A DNA stretch of 5,513 nucleotides, taken from assembly GCA_024223125.1 (NCBI GenBank), contig JAAEOP010001078.1, forward strand, positions 1 through 5,513, in the 5' to 3' direction. The notes below the pieces were generated by a model, which ran no database searches, was not told the DNA's origin, and saw nothing but the letters and a program-made list of their open reading frames with translations. Position 1 is the first letter of the stretch, and each line of letters opens with the position of its first letter. The DNA is from Chloroflexota bacterium. Lineage in GTDB: Bacteria > Chloroflexota > Anaerolineae > Promineifilales > Promineifilaceae. Shown here piece by piece: positions 1 to 4,649 of the stretch. A program made the translations under genes and the position numbers.

Positions 1-51
1 TGATTTTTCACCCTTATTTGGTGGAGTTTTTGCGTCATTTGAACTTTGCAT
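1..51 (-). CDS. Possible start of a divergent gene leaving the window (partial)
   Basis: On the minus strand an ATG at 51-49 opens a frame that runs off the left edge, giving 17 residues beginning MQSSNDAKTPPNKGEKS. A GGAG (58-55) lies only 3 nt upstream of this ATG, which is tight for a ribosome binding site. The main support is that the DNA here matches the start of the plus-strand gene at 175: ATG CAA AGT TCA AAT GAC GCA versus GTG CGC AAT TCA AAT GAC GCA, so both would begin M-x-x-S-N-D-A. After that the two copies differ by indels that break the common frame, so this could be a diverged paralogue, a decayed copy, or simply the arm of an inverted repeat. The frame is also open upstream to an ATG at 90. 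No function can be assigned. Confidence 0.3.
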   Translation of the reverse strand, partial: MQSSNDAKTPPNKGEKS

Positions 52-60
52 AAACTCCAA
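1..60 (-). repeat. Left arm of an imperfect inverted duplication
   Basis: Read on the minus strand, this stretch shares with 152-215 of the plus strand, in the same order, TTGGAGT (54-60 here), TTCAAATGACGCA (31-43, 13 of 13), CTCCA (22-26) and GAAAAATCA (1-9, 9 of 9). The blocks are separated by small indels, for example four extra A between the 13-mer and CTCCA. The collinear order makes coincidence unlikely. The arm reaches the window edge and may continue beyond it. Confidence 0.7.
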
Positions 61-96
61 GCCGCACCTTAGGAATCTGCGGTATAGCATGAAGTG

Positions 97-147
97 GTTA
101 CACTATATGTAGTGTGTAAAATCTTATACCACTAAATATAGTGTAAC
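97..147. promoter_or_regulatory. Pair of CACTA-N4-TAGTG palindromes, probable operator/promoter region
   Basis: Two 14-bp palindromes occur here, CACTATATGTAGTG (101-114) and CACTAAATATAGTG (130-143), with centres 29 bp apart. Each is part of an 18-bp unit that is 17/18 identical in opposite orientations: CACTACATATAGTGTAAC on the minus strand (114 to 97) and CACTAAATATAGTGTAAC on the plus strand (130-147). Each unit therefore points towards its own gene start. The palindromic form and duplication fit a dimeric repressor or activator site. TATAGT inside each unit could serve as a -10 element, but I see no convincing -35. Half-sites built on TAGTGT are reminiscent of some GntR- or BlaI/MecI-type operators, though I cannot assign a regulator family. 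Confidence 0.5.
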
Positions 148-151
148 ATTT

Positions 152-215
152 TTGGAGTAACACCCATATTTCCTGTGCGCAATTCAAATGACGCACTCCA
201 GGAGGCGAAAAATCA
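152..215 (+). repeat. Right arm of the inverted duplication, overlapping the gene start at 175
   Basis: This is the partner of 1-60. The shared blocks are TTGGAGT (152-158), TTCAAATGACGCA (183-195), CTCCA (196-200) and GAAAAATCA (207-215). Compared with the left arm it has extra bases between the GGAG and the start codon, and lacks four A after GACGCA. The arm covers the leader and first ~14 codons of the plus-strand gene, so that coding start is itself part of the duplication. Confidence 0.7.
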
Positions 216-939
216 TTTATGGGTTCGACCTATTGTCATAAACTTAATCATTTCGCTCATATTACTCTCCGGTATTGCCTCTATCTCAAAAGGCGATACC
301 CCAGAGCGGCTTGGAACTCAAGCCACACCAACCGTCACGATTAGTAATCCAGGCGAATTCTATTCTGAGGCAGATCCGGTCACCCATGAGAGTACCAACG
401 AGTTAGCCCAACAAGCTGATGATGAGATAACGCCACAGGCCAGCGTAAGTCGCCACGATACCTGGGTCATTGAGAGTTATGATGTTTTTGGCATGATGCA
501 AACGCTTAAAACTATTTCTTGGAACGGTCCCTTGCCCACCCCGCATAGACTCCGTCTAAGCGCATTAGATCCGAGCTTTTTAACCGATATTACATTCACC
601 TGGACCGGTAGCGGCAATTGTGTTCAGGAACCTGACAATGATATTTATTGCACAGGGATCATTAATAGCCATACAGTTTCTTATCGCCATGCTTTTTTTC
701 CTACTATTGCGGGCAATATCGTCACCCTTCAAAGAAGCCCTGGCGGCTTTCAAGTTGACTATATGTTTGACCTGTTCTACCCAACCTATCTCAACTATGT
801 TAATGCCACCAAGACTCCGGTATTAAATACAACGGAACATCTGCAGTGGACACAAGCAAATGTGAATACCTTTTACCTTGACGTGACATTTCACGACTCC
901 AGGATAAAGCAGGTGTTTCTGCCAGCCATTATGAAATAG
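175..939 (+). CDS. Exported protein with C-terminal VFLPAIMK tag, function unknown
   Basis: I do not recognise a named family for this 254-residue protein. Residues ~19-38 form a hydrophobic segment preceded by Lys and Arg, a Sec signal peptide or N-terminal anchor. Residues ~40-90 are polar and Thr/Ser/Glu-rich, probably a linker. Residues ~95-240 look beta-rich; the stretch around 194-240 (Asp-Tyr-Met-Phe, then Tyr-Leu-Asn-Tyr-Val, then Leu-Gln-Trp, then Leu-Asp-Val-Thr-Phe) resembles a divergent DUF11-type Ig-like repeat. Cys149 and Cys159 could form a disulphide. The last eight residues, VFLPAIMK, match the tails of two neighbours. The start is GTG at 175; the only Shine-Dalgarno-like GGAG (154-157) is 17 nt away, which is poor, but the divergent homologous start at 51 aligns exactly with this GTG. 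Gene 2 follows after 33 nt. Its base composition is more AT-rich than downstream genes. That it is exported is likely; its role is unknown. Confidence 0.8.
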   Translation: MRNSNDALQEAKNHLWVRPIVINLIISLILLSGIASISKGDTPERLGTQATPTVTISNPGEFYSEADPVTHESTNELAQQADDEITPQASVSRHDTWVIESYDVFGMMQTLKTISWNGPLPTPHRLRLSALDPSFLTDITFTWTGSGNCVQEPDNDIYCTGIINSHTVSYRHAFFPTIAGNIVTLQRSPGGFQVDYMFDLFYPTYLNYVNATKTPVLNTTEHLQWTQANVNTFYLDVTFHDSRIKQVFLPAIMK

Positions 940-958
940 TAAACGATAACTACCCATC

Positions 959-964
959 AGGAGG
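959..964 (+). promoter_or_regulatory. Perfect Shine-Dalgarno AGGAGG deciding the ATG at 973
   Basis: AGGAGG lies 8 nt before the ATG at 973 and only 5 nt before an in-frame TTG at 970. The spacing and stronger codon favour 973, so the protein has 77 rather than 78 residues. It is the strongest ribosome binding site in the window, suggesting high translation of the tiny Tat protein. Confidence 0.8.
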
Positions 965-972
965 TAAGATTG

Positions 973-1206
973 ATGGCATTTAAGAAATCCTCGATGAACC
1001 GACGTAATTTTATCAAAAGTGCAACCGCGCTGATGGCGACATCGGCTCTATTTGGGCTGAAACATCTACAAATCTCTGAGGGCGCTTTCGCTCAGGCCGA
1101 GCAGCCCCCCAGCCCGTATGGCAGCGACAGCTACAGCAGCCAGACGTACGGTCAGCAACCTGATCATCAAATATTTTTACCCATTGTAACCAAGGAGAAA
1201 AAGTAA
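973..1206 (+). CDS. Tiny Tat-exported protein with C-terminal IFLPIVTK tag
   Basis: This 77-residue protein has a textbook Tat signal: Met-Asn-Arg-Arg-Asn-Phe-Ile-Lys (residues 8-15, twin Arg at 10-11), a moderately hydrophobic stretch (~16-29) and likely signal peptidase sites after Ala40 or Ala42 (AFA, AQA). The mature part would be only ~35 residues: a low-complexity Pro/Ser/Tyr/Gly/Gln linker (~43-66) and then IFLPIVTK (67-74) followed by EKK. No folded domain is visible, so the molecule is essentially an export signal joined to the tail shared with the proteins at 175 and 2629. Its stop is followed by a single base and then the ATG of the beta-helix gene, so the two are probably translationally coupled. 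That neighbour has no signal peptide, so a Tat escort role is possible, as with small MelC1 carrying tyrosinase MelC2 in Streptomyces. It could instead be a secreted peptide or a surface component. The Tat signal is secure; the role is inferred. Confidence 0.85.
   Translation: MAFKKSSMNRRNFIKSATALMATSALFGLKHLQISEGAFAQAEQPPSPYGSDSYSSQTYGQQPDHQIFLPIVTKEKK
1192..1197 (+). promoter_or_regulatory. Shine-Dalgarno for the beta-helix gene, inside the end of the Tat gene
   Basis: AAGGAG ends 10 nt before the ATG at 1208 and lies within the last codons of the preceding gene. The beta-helix protein therefore has its own initiation site even though its start follows the upstream stop by one base. This supports two separate proteins rather than a frameshifted fusion. 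Confidence 0.7.
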
Positions 1207-1207
1207 A

Positions 1208-2590
1208 ATGACAGCCCGTTTACCCAATCCCGGCAGTGATAATGGTGCCTGGGGCACCATTCTGAATGATTTTCTACGCGTTTCCCATCATGAAGATGGC
1301 ACCTTACGTGGAGGTTGCCAGACCCTGAGTGTCAAAGATTTTGGCGCGGTTGGCGACGGTGTAACCGACGACTTACACGCTTTTGAAGCTGCGATAGATG
1401 CCTTGAAGCCGTCTGATCCACCGATCTATGGCTCAGAAACCAACGTGGGTGGCACAATTTGCGTGCCCAGAGGCAACTATAAACTTGGCGGCAATTTGGT
1501 AATCGATCGTTCTATCCGGCTGGAGGGAGAAACCGGTGCCTCCCGTTTTCCCGGCAGCGTGCTGATATTTGATGGGGACAACGTACCGGCCGGCATCATC
1601 ATCGAAACGCCAGACGGTGTGGCTTCGGCTCCTCGCGGAACATACAGCATCCTGGCTCACCTGGCCATTATGTCGGCCAGCACGGAAAATTCTGCCCATG
1701 GAGTCTGGATGAAATCGCGGGCATCCTTACTATGGTGTCGGGTGAAGGGGTTTGGCGGGCACGGCATCTTTATCGATGGTCGCGGCAACCAACCCCAAAA
1801 ACTCAATGCCAACAACTGGCAAATCATAGGCGGCTTTACCGAGAATAATCTGGGGCATGGCCTCTACGTTCAGGGTCAGGACTCAAACGCCGGCTGGTGT
1901 CTGGGTTTAAGTGCCGATGGTAACGGTGGCTCGGGTATCTATGACTCCAGTTTTTTGGGTTGCACCTATATGGCTTGCCACACTGAGGCAAATGGTGAAG
2001 CGGCTTACCGGGTCGATTCTACAAGCCGGACCGTTTTACTGGGCTGTTACTCGGAATTAGGCCAGCCGCCCAGTATTGTACAGCATCCTTGCCTGGTGTT
2101 AAGCGGTGACCATGGCGCAGGATTTGGATCACCTCCGGCGGGTAAGCTACCGGCCTTACGCATTCTGGACACCCTGAACGTTTCAGGCTTTGTGGTGGAA
2201 AATCCATCCAACCCAAACAAGATTAGAACAGGCCTTGGCAGAATCCCGCATACTGCCCTTCACTGGCAGGCGGACAATGAAAGTGACGAATATAGTTTGA
2301 AGTACGACGCCGGCTGGTGGCACTTCTTACGGGGCAGATCGACCAACCATTCTGCCCTGGCTATGTCCGGACCAACAGCCAGTGAGGGGCCGGCCAACCT
2401 GTGGCTGCCAAAAGGATACTTCCTGGGTAAAGGAGCGGATCGTCACCGGGTAGCAGTAGCGGATGCAATCCCAACCATCGCCGGTGACATTGGTGACCGC
2501 GTGTACAACGCCAACCCGAGTCCGGGAAGCTACGTGGGCTGGGTCTACACGTCGTCAGGTTGGAAAGGGTTTAGCTTGATTGAAAGTTAA
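1208..2590 (+). CDS. Right-handed beta-helix protein, Pectate_lyase_3 type, tail-spike-like
   Basis: This 460-residue protein has three recognisable parts. Residues 4-34 (Arg-Leu-Pro-Asn-Pro-Gly, then Trp-Gly-Thr-Ile-Leu-Asn-Asp-Phe-Leu, then His-Glu-Asp-Gly-Thr-Leu) match a head module that I recall from tail-spike-like and GH28-related proteins. Residues ~41-110 (VKDFGAVGDGVTDD, later VPRGNYKL) are the hallmark start of the Pectate_lyase_3 parallel beta-helix, which appears to continue to ~335 with Gly/Asn-rich coils such as GHGIFIDG and GHGLYVQG. Residues ~425-458 (GDIGDRVYNANPSPG, then GWKGF) resemble the terminal module often found at the end of tail fibres. Such folds bind or cleave polysaccharide, but I cannot point to catalytic residues, so substrate and activity are open. 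There is no signal peptide and no LP tail; eight Cys are present. The gene starts one base after the Tat gene. Export with that partner, or action inside the cell, are alternatives. The domain call is firm. Confidence 0.88.
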   Translation: MTARLPNPGSDNGAWGTILNDFLRVSHHEDGTLRGGCQTLSVKDFGAVGDGVTDDLHAFEAAIDALKPSDPPIYGSETNVGGTICVPRGNYKLGGNLVIDRSIRLEGETGASRFPGSVLIFDGDNVPAGIIIETPDGVASAPRGTYSILAHLAIMSASTENSAHGVWMKSRASLLWCRVKGFGGHGIFIDGRGNQPQKLNANNWQIIGGFTENNLGHGLYVQGQDSNAGWCLGLSADGNGGSGIYDSSFLGCTYMACHTEANGEAAYRVDSTSRTVLLGCYSELGQPPSIVQHPCLVLSGDHGAGFGSPPAGKLPALRILDTLNVSGFVVENPSNPNKIRTGLGRIPHTALHWQADNESDEYSLKYDAGWWHFLRGRSTNHSALAMSGPTASEGPANLWLPKGYFLGKGADRHRVAVADAIPTIAGDIGDRVYNANPSPGSYVGWVYTSSGWKGFSLIES

Positions 2591-2628
2591 GGTCGAGTGC
2601 TGATCTGAAATCATATCTGGAGAGAAAA

Positions 2629-3975
2629 ATGAAACGCATATCAATGTTAACCTGCCTCATTATCGCCCTAATCTGGGCCGGCCTGCCTCTGGCCATATTA
2701 GCCGGGACCCTGGCTTCACAGACATTTATTCAAACCGACAAGCTCTTGGCCTCGGATAAAGTGGGGTATGCCGACTTTGGCTCGGTGGTTGTTCTTAGCA
2801 ATGACGGCAAATTTATGGCGGTGGGCGCCCACCGACACCCGGTTGCCGGTCGAAATGGCCAGGGAAAAGTCTATCTCTTTCGACGCAATGATGATAGTAC
2901 CTGGAGCGAAGTCCAACGGCTCGTCGCCTCGGACGGCGCGGCAAATGATAAATTCGGCCATGCTATCGCTATGGCGGCTGCTCCCGATTATACCCTTATC
3001 ATCGGCGCCCCCGACGACGACACCGGGTTCGATAGGAATTTGGGCGCGGCCTATGTCTTTGCCTACAACGGTTCGAGTTGGTCACAGCAGAGAAAACTGC
3101 CTGTGGTCGATGCGCGGAAATTTTCGTACGATACACGCGGTAAGACGGTTGCCATCAGCGCCGATGGGGGAACAGCGTTTGTCGGTGCGCCGGGGGTCGA
3201 CGGGGCAGGGGGCAGTACGCCTGGGGCAGTTTATGTCTTCTCTCGGAGCGGCAGTCGCTGGACACAAACGCAAAAGATTGAAGGGCCTATTGGCGGTGCG
3301 GCCGGCATCGGCCGGGGGATGGCCTTGAGCGATGATGGAAAGACCCTGCTGGTCGGCGGTGTTTATTCTCCCTCCGGCCCCATTATTGGCCACGGTATCG
3401 TCTACGCTTACAAAAAGTCAAGTGGCGTTTGGGGAGAAGTCGCCTCGCTGATCCCCTCGGGTGGGGTGCAATTTGATGAATTTGGGACGGCCATTGCCAC
3501 CAATCATAATGCAACGACAGTTCTGGTCGGTTCGCCCAATAATGGGTCAGGCAGAGTCCATATTTTTTACGCTAGTTCGGACGTCTGGACTGAAGTGGTC
3601 ACTTTAATCCCCCGCCCCCCAGCTTCATTTTATGGTGATTTTGGGACCGCGGTAGCTTTGACCCCGGATGGCCATGAGGCGGCTATCGGGGCCTGGCTGA
3701 ACGGCAGCGGTGCGGTTCACCGGCTGGTAGGTGCCGGCACTGCCTGGGAAATTATCCAGACGCTGACCACGCCTGATGACCGCCAGGAACATTTGGGCTT
3801 TGCGGTTGCTATGACAAATGACGGTCAACTCATTGCCGGTGGGGCCCGATCGGCCCATTCAAACCGTGGGACCTATGATGTGGTAGGAGCGGTCTATCTG
3901 TTTGAGCCGGAAACCATCGAGCCGGAACCGGAAGAGCCGGCAATTAGTGTATATTTGCCGCTTGTTATTAAGTAA
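2629..3975 (+). CDS. Secreted seven-repeat FG-GAP beta-propeller with C-terminal VYLPLVIK tag
   Basis: The 448-residue product begins with a Sec signal peptide (Lys2-Arg3, hydrophobic ~8-25, likely cleavage near Ala25 or Ala29). Residues ~31-425 are FG-GAP-type repeats, each with FG-x-A-[VI]-A-[ML], an S-x-DG turn, VGA or IGAP, then a VY-x-F strand and a W-x-E/Q strand. I count seven, beginning near residues 50, 109, 165, 227, 285, 338 and 389. The N-terminal stretch (TFIQTDKLLASD) resembles the last strand of a repeat and could close the ring with the final repeat, giving a seven-bladed propeller. A Glu/Pro linker (427-437) leads to VYLPLVIK (441-448), the tail shared with two upstream proteins. 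FG-GAP_2-type propellers usually act in binding or adhesion outside the cell; no catalytic motif is visible. GGAG at 2619-2622 lies 6 nt before the ATG, and the gap from the upstream gene is 38 nt. Binding partner unknown. Confidence 0.9.
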   Translation: MKRISMLTCLIIALIWAGLPLAILAGTLASQTFIQTDKLLASDKVGYADFGSVVVLSNDGKFMAVGAHRHPVAGRNGQGKVYLFRRNDDSTWSEVQRLVASDGAANDKFGHAIAMAAAPDYTLIIGAPDDDTGFDRNLGAAYVFAYNGSSWSQQRKLPVVDARKFSYDTRGKTVAISADGGTAFVGAPGVDGAGGSTPGAVYVFSRSGSRWTQTQKIEGPIGGAAGIGRGMALSDDGKTLLVGGVYSPSGPIIGHGIVYAYKKSSGVWGEVASLIPSGGVQFDEFGTAIATNHNATTVLVGSPNNGSGRVHIFYASSDVWTEVVTLIPRPPASFYGDFGTAVALTPDGHEAAIGAWLNGSGAVHRLVGAGTAWEIIQTLTTPDDRQEHLGFAVAMTNDGQLIAGGARSAHSNRGTYDVVGAVYLFEPETIEPEPEEPAISVYLPLVIK

Positions 3976-4027
3976 ACAGCCAGTACAAGCCAAATTTAAC
4001 ATTGTGAGAAAGAAATAAAAGAGAACA

Positions 4028-4034
4028 AGGTGAT
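4028..4034 (+). promoter_or_regulatory. Shine-Dalgarno AGGTGAT favouring the ATG at 4039
   Basis: AGGTGAT matches seven bases of the extended anti-Shine-Dalgarno complement (AGGAGGTGATC), and its GG pair lies 8 nt before ATG 4039. An in-frame GTG at 4030-4032 overlaps this element and has only a weak GAG at 4021-4023. I therefore prefer 4039, which shortens the protein from 182 to 179 residues. Confidence 0.6.
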
Positions 4035-4038
4035 AGAT

Positions 4039-4578
4039 ATGACAACATTTACGAAAACCCAACCTGCTTTCGAGACAAGTGTTTGCTACAAGCACACCAA
4101 AGTGACGACCCGGTTGCACTGCAACCGCTGTAATCGGCCAATGTGTGTTAAATGCGCCAAATTGACCCCAGTCGGCTATAAATGCCCGGCCTGCGTCAAC
4201 GAGATTAAGGGCGTCTATTTTAACGGCAACCGATGGGATTATGGGCTGGCCTTGTTGATCACCCTGCCGTTATCCCTGGTCGCCGCCTTTGTCTTTACCT
4301 TTATCATCGCCGGCATTGGTTGGTTTTCCTGGTTCATTGCCTTCCTGGCCGCGCCGGTGGCCGGCAGGTTTATTGCCGAAGCGGTTCGCTGGGGCGTTCG
4401 CCGGCGCCGCTCTCGATATTTAGCCCGTTACGTTGCCGGCTGCTTTAGCGTAGTTATTGTAGCGCTTATGATATTTGTGCTGGTCATGGACGGGCCTCTG
4501 GTCGGCAGCTACTTTTTGGTTGAGCCGGGGCTGCTGCTGTTCGTCGGGGCCGGGGCGATTATGGCTCGGTTACGGTAA
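4039..4578 (+). CDS. B-box-like zinc-finger membrane protein, about four helices
   Basis: The 179-residue product starts with a cysteine-rich domain at residues 16-52: C16-x2-H19-x8-C28-x2-C31-x4-C36-x2-C39-x9-C49-x2-C52. This gives eight ligands, enough for two zinc ions. The pattern, including PVGYKCPACV, is like the B-box-type finger found at the N terminus of many bacterial rhomboid proteases. Here no rhomboid follows: there is no GxSG-type serine motif and too few helices. Instead four hydrophobic segments are seen (~69-92, 95-115, 132-150, 156-176), with a basic loop RRRRSR (121-126) that is probably cytoplasmic. It has no signal peptide and no LP tail. It lies 63 nt after the propeller gene and 71 nt before the next, all co-oriented. 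A role in handling or anchoring its exported neighbours is possible but unproven. The zinc-finger and membrane calls are firm; the function is unknown. Confidence 0.85.
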   Translation: MTTFTKTQPAFETSVCYKHTKVTTRLHCNRCNRPMCVKCAKLTPVGYKCPACVNEIKGVYFNGNRWDYGLALLITLPLSLVAAFVFTFIIAGIGWFSWFIAFLAAPVAGRFIAEAVRWGVRRRRSRYLARYVAGCFSVVIVALMIFVLVMDGPLVGSYFLVEPGLLLFVGAGAIMARLR

Positions 4579-4592
4579 AAAATATTGATCTG

Positions 4593-4629
4593 AGAGAATA
4601 ATTCTAGTGGGGACCTCCCAAAATTCTCT
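4593..4629 (+). promoter_or_regulatory. Nested hairpin in the leader of the last gene
   Basis: AGAGAAT (4593-4599) and ATTCTCT (4623-4629) are perfect 7-bp inverted repeats. They enclose a smaller hairpin TGGGG-ACC-TCCCA (4608-4620, one G-T pair). A second ATTCT at 4601-4605 could pair with the same left arm, so two alternative folds exist. No T-run follows, so it is not an intrinsic terminator. It lies just upstream of the ribosome binding site for the gene at 4650 and could influence its translation or mRNA processing. Confidence 0.35.
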
Positions 4630-4649
4630 AATAAGGAAAGGAATATGTC

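Noticed and set aside
22..59. Hairpin TGGAGTTT/AAACTCCA followed by CCGCA/TGCGG (62-82), possible terminator.
   Set aside because: The loop is 22 nt, there is no T-run, and the ACTCCA copies are accounted for by the repeated blocks of the inverted duplication.
2..112. Plus-strand frame open from the left edge to a TAG at 110-112 (36 codons), possible end of an upstream gene.
   Set aside because: The length is easily reached by chance, the product is unrecognisable, and it overlaps the palindromic site and the inverted repeat arm, which explain the region better.
1105..1110. Runs of C (1105-1110 and 3615-3620) as possible phase-variation tracts.
   Set aside because: They are only six bases long and lie within intact reading frames.
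1190..1210. A +1 slip on the short A-run at 1198-1202 would fuse the Tat protein to the beta-helix protein.
   Set aside because: The run is only five A, the downstream gene has its own Shine-Dalgarno, and the Tat protein ends with the same tag as two neighbours, so its stop looks genuine. A sequencing check of this run would still be informative.
3082..3393. Open frames on the minus strand inside the propeller gene, and similar ones within the beta-helix and membrane-protein genes.
   Set aside because: They mirror well-supported plus-strand genes, have no recognisable motifs, and lack ribosome binding sites I would trust.
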